Assembly (NCBI GenBank): GCA_002281535.1
Contig: NCGD01000001.1
Span: forward strand, 106,231 to 170,230
Length of the DNA: 64,000 bases
Origin: Sphingomonas sp. 28-63-12
Lineage (GTDB): Bacteria > Pseudomonadota > Alphaproteobacteria > Sphingomonadales > Sphingomonadaceae
Reading direction: 5' to 3'
A model generated the notes under the pieces. The model saw only the letters and a program-made list of their open reading frames with translations, was not told the DNA's origin and did no database searches. Every line of letters starts with the position of its first letter. Within the stretch, counting starts at the first letter, position 1. Below are positions 1 through 6,897 of this stretch, in pieces. The position numbers were made by a program, and so were the translations under genes.

Positions 1-1906
1 GCAGATACGGCACCGGCGGGCGGAATTCCCACAGGGGCCTGATCTCGGCGGTGCGCTGCTGGCTCATTTTGACGATCAGGTTGCGATCATCGAGCGGATA
101 GACATTGTTGGCGCGCGCCGCCTTGTCCCATTTCGCCTTGAGCGAGGCCGCGATATCGGGGTGACGGGCCGACAAATCGGTCAGCTCGGTCGGATCGGTC
201 GACAGATCATAGAGCGCCCAGGCGTCACGATCGAAGCTGCCGCCGCGTTCATGCAGCGTCACCAGCCGCCATTTGCCCTCCTCATAGGCGCGGTAGCCGC
301 CCAGCTCATAATATTGCTCGCGCCGCGTAGCGGCGGCGGGGGAGGCAAAGGTCGCGGCAAAGCTCGCCCCGTCGACGGGCTTCTGGCGGCGGCCCTGATA
401 CAGCTCGGGTCGCTTCAGCTTGGCCGACTCGAGCAAGGTCGGGAACAGATCGATGACATGGACGAACTGCTGGCGGATCTCGCCCTTGGCGACGATCCCG
501 TTGGGCCAGCTGATGATCAGCGGATCGGCAACCCCGCCCAGATTGGTGAATTGCTTGTAGAGCCGGAACGGGGTGTTCGAGGCATTGGCCCAGCCCATCG
601 GATAATGCGGAAAGGTCGTCTTCTCCCCCATCTCGGGCAACAGCTTTGCGGCATCGGCCAGCGGCACGGCGCGGCCGAGCGCCGACGCAAAGATGTTGGG
701 CGTACCGCTTGAGGTCCCTTCCGGGCTGCCGCCATTATCGGAAAACAGCACGATCAGCGTATCATCCCGAACGCCGAGCGACTCGAGCTCGGCGGTCAGC
801 CGCCCGATATTCTCATCAAGCGAGGCAATGACGCCGGCATAGACCTCCATATAGCGCGCATAGACTTGGCGTTCTGCCGGCGAGAGGCTGTCCCAGGGGT
901 CAGCGCCCTTCGAGAGCGGCGGCAATTGCGTGGTCTGCGCGACGATGCCCAAACTGCGTTGCTTGCGAAGCCGCGCGCGGCGCACCGCGTCCCATCCCTG
1001 ATCATAGCGACCCTTGAAACGATCGCGCAGCTCGGGCTTGGCATGCAGCGGCGAATGCGCGCCCGAAAAGGCAAGCTGCAGGAAAAACGGCCGATCGGGG
1101 GCAATTGCGCGGTGGGTGCGCAAATAGGTGATCGCCTTGTCGGTCAGATCGTCGGTAACATAATAGGTCTCGGCATCTGGCCGCGCCGCGATATCGACCA
1201 GGGTGGTGCCGTCGAAGATCGCGCCAGGGCGGAAATAGTCGGTCGAATGGCCCTGAAACCAATAGGCATGGTCAAAGCCACGATTGGTCGGCCAGTTATG
1301 AAATGGCCCCGCCGGGCCATTGCTGGCCGACAGGTTCACATGCCATTTACCCGACAAATAAGTGCCGTAGCCAGCGTCCTTGAGCACTTCGGGCAAGGTC
1401 GCCGCGTCGCGGGTCAGATCGCCGCGATAGCCCGGATAGCCGCTATCGATATCGGCAAGCCAACCCATGCCAGCATTATGGTGGTTGAGTCCGGTCAGGA
1501 AGGAGGCGCGCGTCGGCGAACACATCGCGGTGGTGCGAAAATTGGCGTAGCGCAGGCCATGGGCGGCGAGCGCGTCGATCGCTGCGGTTTCGATCTCGCT
1601 GCCGTAACAGCCGAGATCGGCAAAACCGACATCGTCGAGGATGATCGCGACGATGTTGGGCGCACCGGCCGGTGGCTTTGGACGTTCGCCGCGCGCCGGG
1701 TGCGAATCGGCATAGGATTGCGCGATCTTGGGCGGATCGCCCGCCGCCACCGCCGTCGGCGCGATAAACGGGGTAAGCTGGCCCTTTATATACAGGCCGC
1801 CCGCCGCCAGCGCCGCCGCGCCGCCCGCCCCCGCCGCGCCGCCAATCAGGAGCGAGCGGCGATCAATGCCCCGTTTGCCCGCGCCGTCATCTGCCTGATC
1901 CGCCAT
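1..1906 (-). CDS. Arylsulfatase, Cys-type, Tat-exported (3' end outside window)
   Basis: Sulfate ester hydrolase of the formylglycine-dependent sulfatase family, probably periplasmic. The N-terminus has a twin-arginine signal (D-R-R-S-L-L followed by a Gly/Ala-rich segment, residues ~15-38). The metal-binding start I-L-D-D is at ~89-92 and the modified-cysteine motif C-S-P-T-R is at 129-133. About 635 residues are visible and the frame is still open at base 1 (a typical N-N-V-Y-P-L-D-D-R stretch lies near the edge), so it belongs to the large arylsulfatase group. ATG 1906 has a GAGGGGGG Shine-Dalgarno and lies 12 bp after the SCP2 gene, so the two likely form one operon. It needs the maturase encoded at 3320-4174. 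The natural substrate is not evident. Confidence 0.93.
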   Translation of the reverse strand, partial: MADQADDGAGKRGIDRRSLLIGGAAGAGGAAALAAGGLYIKGQLTPFIAPTAVAAGDPPKIAQSYADSHPARGERPKPPAGAPNIVAIILDDVGFADLGCYGSEIETAAIDALAAHGLRYANFRTTAMCSPTRASFLTGLNHHNAGMGWLADIDSGYPGYRGDLTRDAATLPEVLKDAGYGTYLSGKWHVNLSASNGPAGPFHNWPTNRGFDHAYWFQGHSTDYFRPGAIFDGTTLVDIAARPDAETYYVTDDLTDKAITYLRTHRAIAPDRPFFLQLAFSGAHSPLHAKPELRDRFKGRYDQGWDAVRRARLRKQRSLGIVAQTTQLPPLSKGADPWDSLSPAERQVYARYMEVYAGVIASLDENIGRLTAELESLGVRDDTLIVLFSDNGGSPEGTSSGTPNIFASALGRAVPLADAAKLLPEMGEKTTFPHYPMGWANASNTPFRLYKQFTNLGGVADPLIISWPNGIVAKGEIRQQFVHVIDLFPTLLESAKLKRPELYQGRRQKPVDGASFAATFASPAAATRREQYYELGGYRAYEEGKWRLVTLHERGGSFDRDAWALYDLSTDPTELTDLSARHPDIAASLKAKWDKAARANNVYPLDDRNLIVKMSQQRTAEIRPLWEFRPPVPYL

Positions 1907-1918
1907 CGTCCGCCCCCC

Positions 1919-2221
1919 TCAGAGCTTGATTTTCGCCGTCACGGCCTGAAGCTGCATGGCCAGCGCCATATCGCCCTCCAGTTTGATCTTGCCGGTCATG
2001 AACGCCATGGTCGGATTGAGCTTGCCCTTGGCAAGCGCCTTGAAATTGTCGAGCGTCATCTTGAGCGTGGTTTCGGCAGCCTCATCCGCATTGGTCACGG
2101 TCGCCGCCACGCCGTCGAGCAGGATCACCCCGTCAGCGCCGAAATCGAACTTGATCCGCCGGCCCGGGACAAAGGCTTCGTTTGCCGCCATGATCGCGGT
2201 AATGTCCCCCAGTTCGGCCAT
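1919..2221 (-). CDS. SCP2 sterol-binding domain protein
   Basis: A 100-residue single-domain protein of the SCP-2 sterol-transfer family: N-terminal helix, V-P-G-R-R-I-K-F-D-F strand, then the T-L-K-M-T-L-D-N-F and M-A-F-M-T-G-K-I-K-L-E-G-D signature near the C-terminus. Such proteins bind hydrophobic ligands (sterols, fatty acyl chains) in a cavity. There is no signal peptide, so it should be cytoplasmic. It is first in a two-gene operon with the sulfatase downstream and is divergent from the GST gene. The palindrome at 2238-2260 is in its leader. A role in presenting a lipophilic sulfated compound or its product is inference from context. Confidence 0.88.
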   Translation of the reverse strand: MAELGDITAIMAANEAFVPGRRIKFDFGADGVILLDGVAATVTNADEAAETTLKMTLDNFKALAKGKLNPTMAFMTGKIKLEGDMALAMQLQAVTAKIKL

Positions 2222-2237
2222 GATTGATCCTTTTATC

Positions 2238-2260
2238 TATCGGCATTATCAATGCCAATA
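2238..2260. promoter_or_regulatory. Palindromic operator candidate, site A
   Basis: Inverted repeat TATCGGCAT-N5-ATGCCAATA: the two 9-bp arms differ at one position. It lies in the 86-bp region between the divergent SCP2 and GST genes, 17 bp before the SCP2 start codon and 48 bp before the GST start. Near-identical or weaker copies are at 4181-4203 and 6826-6848, each in front of another unit of the same island. The spacing also fits a sigma-54 GG-N10-GC core, so a promoter reading cannot be excluded. Confidence 0.6.
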
Positions 2261-2307
2261 ACACCGGCGGGTGCCCACAATCAAGCCGGGGCAACAGGAA
2301 GCGCGCG

Positions 2308-3327
2308 ATGACAGACCCCATCCTGATCGCTGGTTCGCCGGGGTCGCCCTATACCCGCAAGATGCTGGCGGTGCTGCGCTATCGCCGGTTGCCCTATCGG
2401 TTCGTCCATAGGCGCACGGCGCTTGACTCATTGCCCGCGCCCAAAGTGCCGCTGCTGCCGACCTTCTATTTCCCGGACGATGCCGGCGCCCTGGCGCCGA
2501 TGACCGATTCGACGCCGATCATCCGGCGGCTCGATCACACGCATGATGATCGGCAGGTGATCCCCACCGATCCCGCGCTGGCGCTGATCGATGCGCTGAT
2601 CGAGGATTATGGCGACGAATGGCTGACCAAGGCGATGTTCCATTATCGCTGGTCGTTCGATGCCGACATCGCGAAATCGGCGACCGTACTGCCCAACTGG
2701 TTCGGCAAGCCACTGGCCGATGCCGCGCTTGCGACAATGGGCGACGGCTTTGCCAAACGCCAGATCGGTCGATTGGGTTATGTCGGCTCCAATGCCGTGA
2801 CCAGCGCCACGATCGAGGTCAGCTATAAGCGGCTGCTGGCCATCCTCGACCGGCATTTCGCGACACATCACTTTCTGCTCGGCGACCGGCCGGGGGCCTC
2901 GGACTTTGCCATCTATGGCCAGCTCACCCAATTGGCGCTGTTCGACCCCACGCCAATGGCCCATGCCACCGCCAATGCGCCGCGGGTGATCGCCTGGGCG
3001 CACGTCATGGAGGATTTGTCGGGCGAGGAGGGGGCCGACTGGTTCGACGCCGCCGACCTGCCCGCCACCACCACGGCGCTGCTGACCGAAATCGGGCATA
3101 CCTATGTGCCGCTGTTGCTCGCCAATGCCGATGCTGTGCACAACAGCATCGATATCGTCAGCACCGTGATCGACGGCCGGGTGTGGGAGCAGGCACCCTT
3201 TTCCTATCAGGCCAAATGCCTGGCGGCGCTGCGCAGCCAATATCGCACGCTCGACCGTGCCGCCCGGGCGCGCGTCAATCATGCGCTGGCCGGCACCGGC
3301 TGCGCCGCGCTGTTCACGGATGGCTGA
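2308..3327 (+). CDS. Glutathione S-transferase family protein
   Basis: A 339-residue cytosolic GST-like protein. The N-terminal thioredoxin-like domain (residues ~4-80) starts with a G-S-P-G-S-P-Y-T-R-K motif where the catalytic Ser/Tyr of GSTs sits, and has the cis-proline region before D-S-T-P-I. The C-terminal helical domain (~90-330) is longer than in classical GSTs of ~210 residues. The start at 2308 is chosen because AGGAAG precedes it at a good distance and the thioredoxin fold begins at once. The stop overlaps the next gene by 8 bp, so it is translationally coupled to the sulfatase maturase. The substrate is unknown. Confidence 0.85.
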   Translation: MTDPILIAGSPGSPYTRKMLAVLRYRRLPYRFVHRRTALDSLPAPKVPLLPTFYFPDDAGALAPMTDSTPIIRRLDHTHDDRQVIPTDPALALIDALIEDYGDEWLTKAMFHYRWSFDADIAKSATVLPNWFGKPLADAALATMGDGFAKRQIGRLGYVGSNAVTSATIEVSYKRLLAILDRHFATHHFLLGDRPGASDFAIYGQLTQLALFDPTPMAHATANAPRVIAWAHVMEDLSGEEGADWFDAADLPATTTALLTEIGHTYVPLLLANADAVHNSIDIVSTVIDGRVWEQAPFSYQAKCLAALRSQYRTLDRAARARVNHALAGTGCAALFTDG

Positions 3328-4174
3328 TCATTTCGTGACGATTGCGTCCGGGCGCTATCAGCGCGGCTCGGATCGCCATTATCCCGAAGAGCGCCCGGCC
3401 GTGACGATGCGGCTGCCGGGCTTCGCGCTGGCCGTTACCCCGGTCAGCAATGCCGACTTTGCCCGCTTCGTCTCGGCAACCGGCCATGTCACGCAGGCGG
3501 AATCGGCCGGCCGCCCCGGATCAGCGGTGTTCCTGCCAACCGACGGACCGGTCGACCTCACCACGCCTTGCTGGTGGCATTTTGTCGATGGCGCCTGCTG
3601 GCACGCGCCTGAGGGCCCGGGCTCATCGATCAATCATCGGCAGGACCATCCGGTGGTGCATGTCGCGCAGGCCGATGCGCAGGCCTATGCGCGCTGGGCC
3701 GACGCCCGCCTGCCGAGCGAAGCCGAATGGGAAGCCGGCGCGCGGGCGGGACTTGCTGATGCCGATTATGCCTGGGGCGATGAACTGATGCCCGATGGCC
3801 GGCTGATGGCCAATATCTGGACGGGTAGCTTCCCCTGGTATTTCGCGCGCGGCGCGCGCGCCGGGACCAGTGCAATCGGCAGCTTCCCGGCCATTGGCAA
3901 CGGCCTGTACGACATGATCGGCAATGTCTGGGAATGGACATCGACGCCGGCAAGGCCCGGCGCGACGCCCGAGCGCGGCTGCTGCGCCCCCGATGCCGGC
4001 GATGCCGGCGATGCCGGCGATGACCGACTGATCATCACCAAGGGCGGTTCCTTCCTCTGCGCGGCGGAATATTGCCAGCGTTACCGCCCGGCCGCCCGCA
4101 TCGCGGTCACCGCGAGCATGACCAGCGCGCATATCGGCTTCCGCCTCGCCCGCGATGGCCAGCCAGGCGACTGA
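3320..4174 (+). CDS. Formylglycine-generating enzyme (sulfatase maturase)
   Basis: Oxidises the sulfatase CxPxR cysteine to C-alpha-formylglycine using O2. The 284-residue FGE-sulfatase domain spans the whole protein: early P-V-S-N-A-D-F-A-R-F motif, D-H-P-V-V-H-V, L-P-S-E-A-E-W-E, G-N-V-W-E-W-T and the terminal G-G-S-F-L-C-A-A-E-Y-C segment. Both redox-active cysteines are present (C247 and C252, the C-x4-C spacing of characterised FGEs), which separates it from ergothioneine- or iron-oxidase-like relatives lacking them. The start at 3320 lies inside the end of the GST gene. Two sulfatases with cysteine motifs in the same island are the obvious clients. A loop holds three tandem D-A-G units. 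Confidence 0.93.
   Translation: MADHFVTIASGRYQRGSDRHYPEERPAVTMRLPGFALAVTPVSNADFARFVSATGHVTQAESAGRPGSAVFLPTDGPVDLTTPCWWHFVDGACWHAPEGPGSSINHRQDHPVVHVAQADAQAYARWADARLPSEAEWEAGARAGLADADYAWGDELMPDGRLMANIWTGSFPWYFARGARAGTSAIGSFPAIGNGLYDMIGNVWEWTSTPARPGATPERGCCAPDAGDAGDAGDDRLIITKGGSFLCAAEYCQRYRPAARIAVTASMTSAHIGFRLARDGQPGD
3992..4018 (+). repeat. 9-bp tandem repeat x3 inside the maturase gene
   Basis: Three exact copies of GATGCCGGC, in frame and coding (Asp-Ala-Gly)3. They sit in a surface-loop region between the G-N-V-W-E-W-T motif and the active-site cysteines, so copy changes would keep the frame. Confidence 0.95.
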
Positions 4175-4180
4175 CTGGAC

Positions 4181-4203
4181 TATTGGCATTCGTCATGCCA
4201 ACG
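4181..4203. promoter_or_regulatory. Palindromic operator or promoter candidate, site B
   Basis: TATTGGCAT-N5-ATGCCAACG, an inverted repeat that matches site A in both half-sites. It lies just after the maturase stop and ends 29 bp before the start at 4233. The position suits an operator or a promoter for the three-gene unit 4233-6382. TGGCAT...ATGCC also keeps the GG-N10-GC spacing of sigma-54 promoters, with a GC at the -12 element. Confidence 0.6.
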
Positions 4204-4232
4204 TATCGCCGACAAGATGCCGATCGGGGGGC

Positions 4233-4862
4233 ATGATGAACGGCTGGATCATCTGGGGCAGCGCGGCGCTCCTCTATGCACTGTTTCGCGCCTGGTATGA
4301 CAATTGGCGGGGCACGCTCAGGCCCGACGAGATCGCCCGCTACCTCCGGCTGCTCGATGGCCGCAGCGACACGACGCCAGAGGCGCTCGATCGGCTGCGT
4401 CTTTTCATCGAGGACGATGACGGCCGGGATTTCCTGATGTTCAATATCGTCAAGGCCAATCTGGCCCCGGTCGCCGATCCGGCCAGCGGCGCGATCGTCC
4501 CCGGCCTGTCGCTGCTGCAGCGATATGCCCGGCAATTTACCCCGGTGCTGATCGCCAATGGCGGGCACCCGGCGATCATCCGCCGCAAGATCGGCGGCTA
4601 TATGGACAGTTGGGGCACTGAAGACGACCCCGGCTGGAGTGTCATCGGCCTGATGCGCTATCGCAGCCGGCGCGACATGATGAATCTGGTGGTCGATCCG
4701 CGCTTCGAAGCAGCGCACCCCGACAAGCTGGCCGGTACGCTCGCCACCTTCTCATTCCCGACCATGCCGATGGCGGGCTTCTATGTCGGCCCGCGACTCT
4801 GGCTGGCGCTGGCCATCGCGCTGGCGGCGGCGATCACTCACCTGATCACCCTGTCGCGATGA
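4233..4862 (+). CDS. Membrane-anchored protein of unknown function, DUF1330/NIPSNAP-like middle
   Basis: 209 residues with a hydrophobic segment at each end (about 4-16 and 185-206). The middle (about 50-170) has a pattern seen in dimeric alpha/beta-barrel proteins of the DUF1330/NIPSNAP type: F-L-M-F-N-I-V-K, a G-G-H turn, G-W-S-V-I-G-L-M-R-Y-R-S and a following M-M-N-L-V-V-D-P-R-F. I recognise the fold only tentatively. The start (ATG 4233 or the adjacent ATG 4236) follows a GGGGGG Shine-Dalgarno. The stop overlaps the next gene by 4 bp. The palindrome at 4181-4203 is its likely control region. Confidence 0.75.
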   Translation: MMNGWIIWGSAALLYALFRAWYDNWRGTLRPDEIARYLRLLDGRSDTTPEALDRLRLFIEDDDGRDFLMFNIVKANLAPVADPASGAIVPGLSLLQRYARQFTPVLIANGGHPAIIRRKIGGYMDSWGTEDDPGWSVIGLMRYRSRRDMMNLVVDPRFEAAHPDKLAGTLATFSFPTMPMAGFYVGPRLWLALAIALAAAITHLITLSR

Positions 4863-5296
4863 ACCGGCTATTGCCGATCAGCACCAACCGCGATTATCGC
4901 GGCAGCCCGTTCGCCGCCTATTTTCTGCTGCTGTTGGGGATCGGCTGGGTGATCCCGGGGCTGATCCATGTCTTTCTGCCCGATGGCGGGGCCGGCGTCA
5001 TTGCCGGGATCGATCTGGGCAGCAATCCGGCCGCGCTGATCGGTGCCTTTGCCTGGGCGGGGTCGACCCAGATCGCGCATGGGCTGGTGATGATCGCGAT
5101 CGCCGCATGGTATCGGCCGCTGGTGCCGATGCTCCTCGCGGTGAGCCTGGTCGAGCGCGGCTTGCTGACACTGACGGCCTGGGTCACCAAATCCTCGCCG
5201 AGCGGCCATCATCCGCCCGAACATTATGCCAGCGCGCTGCTGGTGCCGCTAATCCTGCTGTTCCTGTGGCTCTCCTTGCGGCAAAAGCAGCGCTGA
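4859..5296 (+). CDS. Small integral membrane protein
   Basis: 145 residues with four predicted membrane segments (about 19-40, 59-82, 84-104 and 124-139). I do not recognise a family with confidence; it loosely resembles DUF4345-type four-helix proteins. The conserved-looking polar part is the loop around S-S-P-S-G-H-H-P-P-E-H. It overlaps the preceding gene by 4 bp (ATGA) and ends 12 bp before the DUF2855 gene, so it belongs to the 4233-6382 unit. Confidence 0.75.
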   Translation: MNRLLPISTNRDYRGSPFAAYFLLLLGIGWVIPGLIHVFLPDGGAGVIAGIDLGSNPAALIGAFAWAGSTQIAHGLVMIAIAAWYRPLVPMLLAVSLVERGLLTLTAWVTKSSPSGHHPPEHYASALLVPLILLFLWLSLRQKQR

Positions 5297-5308
5297 GGAG
5301 ACCCCGTC

Positions 5309-6382
5309 ATGACCACCAAACTGCTCGTCAATCGCACCCTGATCAGGGAAGCCAAGCTTGCCGAGCGCCCCCCGGTGCCGCTGGCTGCGGGCGAGGTCCG
5401 CGTCACCGTCGGCGATTTTGCGCTGACCGCCAACAATATCAGCTATGCGCTGTCGGGCGAGCAGATCGGCTATTGGCGATTCTTCCCCGATGAGGAAACG
5501 GGCTGGGGCAGCGTGCCGATCTGGGGTTTTGGGACGGTGACCGAATCGCAATTGGATGCGGTGCCGCTCGGTACGGAGATATGGGGCTTTCTGCCGATGT
5601 CGTCCGATCTGGTGATGCGGCCCGAGCGTGTTTCGGCAGGTGGTTTTACGGACGGCGCGCCGCACCGCCAGGAATTGCCCTATGTCTATAATCTCTACGC
5701 CTGCACCAATGACGACGCACCCGCGCTGGCGGCGATCCGGGACTTGCGCAGTTTGCTCTTCCCACTCTTCACCACCGCCTATGTGCTCGATGACTATATC
5801 GCCGACAATCGGGGTTTCGGCGCAGCACAGGTGATCCTGGGCAGCGCGTCGTCGAAAACCGCCTTTGGCCTGGCGCATTATCTCAAAAGTCGCGGCGCCC
5901 AGCGCGTGATCGGCCTGACCTCGCCCGGCAATATCGATTTTGTCGAGGCGCTTGGCTATTATGATCAGGTGATCGAATACGGGGGCATTGCCAGCCTCGA
6001 TCCGGCGATAGCGACGGTATTTGTCGATATGTCGGGCAATGGCGATGTCGTCGCGACCGTCCATCATCATTTCGCCGATCAGCTCAAGGCGAGCATCGGC
6101 GTGGGCGCAACGCATTGGGAAGCGCCGCGCGCGGCCCAGGCCTTGCCCGGCGCGCGTCCGGCCTTTTTCTTCGCCCCCGGCCAGATCGCCAAGCGCGATA
6201 CCGAATGGGGCCGCGGCGAGATGATGCGTCGCGCGCAAGCTGCCAATATCGCCTTTTGCGCCACGCTGGGTGACCGCATCATGATCATTCATGATCAGGG
6301 CAGCGAGGCGATTGCCGCTGCCTATCGGGCAATGTCATCGGGCCAGACTCCCCCTGATCACGGCCTGATCCTGCGTTTTTAG
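5309..6382 (+). CDS. DUF2855 family protein (MDR-superfamily-like oxidoreductase)
   Basis: 357 residues matching the DUF2855 family, which is related to medium-chain dehydrogenase/reductases. An N-terminal GroES-like beta part includes E-V-R-V-T-V-G-D-F-A-L-T-A-N-N-I and W-G-F-G-T-V. A Rossmann-like middle (about 165-250) carries A-A-Q-V-I-L-G-S-A-S-S-K-T-A, where a nucleotide-binding loop would be. Catalytic chemistry is not established for the family. It has a good Shine-Dalgarno (GAGGAG) and is last in the unit that starts at 4233. Next to sulfatases and SCP2 it may act on the desulfated product, which is inference. Confidence 0.85.
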   Translation: MTTKLLVNRTLIREAKLAERPPVPLAAGEVRVTVGDFALTANNISYALSGEQIGYWRFFPDEETGWGSVPIWGFGTVTESQLDAVPLGTEIWGFLPMSSDLVMRPERVSAGGFTDGAPHRQELPYVYNLYACTNDDAPALAAIRDLRSLLFPLFTTAYVLDDYIADNRGFGAAQVILGSASSKTAFGLAHYLKSRGAQRVIGLTSPGNIDFVEALGYYDQVIEYGGIASLDPAIATVFVDMSGNGDVVATVHHHFADQLKASIGVGATHWEAPRAAQALPGARPAFFFAPGQIAKRDTEWGRGEMMRRAQAANIAFCATLGDRIMIIHDQGSEAIAAAYRAMSSGQTPPDHGLILRF

Positions 6383-6410
6383 AGTCAGTTTTTTCCAGGC
6401 AAACGCTGCC

Positions 6411-6791
6411 CTAGCCGGGATTGTCCAACGCGTGCCTGGCCAGCAGCATCGCACCAAAGAGCACCGCCTCGATGGCCATCGGCGCGATGATGGCGGCATC
6501 GCCGGTCAAGGCGAAGCTATAAAGCCGGCCGACAAAGGCCAGACCGAGCAACAGCATCGGCATCAGCACAAAACGCGCCTCCCCCCGCCATGCCGCGAGC
6601 AGGGCGCCGATCGCCCAGGCGGCGAAGAAACCGCCGACATCCGCCCGCAGCGTTGCCGCGGCCAGCGGCGTCGGGGCGAGCGGCCCCAGCTCAGCCGCAA
6701 AACGCGTCTGGTCGAACCACACCAACGCCCAGAGCCCGATTGCCAGCACCCCGGCGAACGCCAGAAATCCCCGGGCTAGTAATTTCTGCAC
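6411..6791 (-). CDS. DUF4345-like membrane protein
   Basis: 126 residues with four membrane helices (about 7-27, 51-69, 73-92 and 97-118). The segment L-R-A-D-V-G-G-F-F-A-A-W fits the R-x-x-x-G-G pattern of DUF4345 proteins. The function of that family is unknown. It is transcribed away from the second sulfatase, sharing the ~106-bp intergenic region that holds site C. Confidence 0.75.
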   Translation of the reverse strand: MQKLLARGFLAFAGVLAIGLWALVWFDQTRFAAELGPLAPTPLAAATLRADVGGFFAAWAIGALLAAWRGEARFVLMPMLLLGLAFVGRLYSFALTGDAAIIAPMAIEAVLFGAMLLARHALDNPG

Positions 6792-6825
6792 TGTGTCATC
6801 CCCAATTGCTCCCCTGAGATAAAAC

Positions 6826-6848
6826 TATTGGCGTTTTGAGTGTCATTT
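6826..6848. promoter_or_regulatory. Degenerate copy of the island operator, site C
   Basis: A good left half-site TATTGGCGT (8/9 to TATTGGCAT) is followed after 5 bp by a poor right half (GTGTCATTT, 5/9). A second TTGGCA core begins 19 bp after the first in direct orientation. It lies between the divergent DUF4345 gene and the second sulfatase, 50 bp upstream of the latter's start. Support rests on location plus the left half-site. Confidence 0.35.
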
Positions 6849-6897
6849 GGCAATATGCAGCAGACCGTCGTGCGGCGGCATCGGCTGGAGAGATGGC

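Noticed and set aside
866-2227. Long open frame on the + strand (453 codons) opposite the first sulfatase and SCP2 gene
   Set aside because: Arg/His/Gly-rich antisense shadow in GC-rich DNA; the minus strand has complete family motifs.
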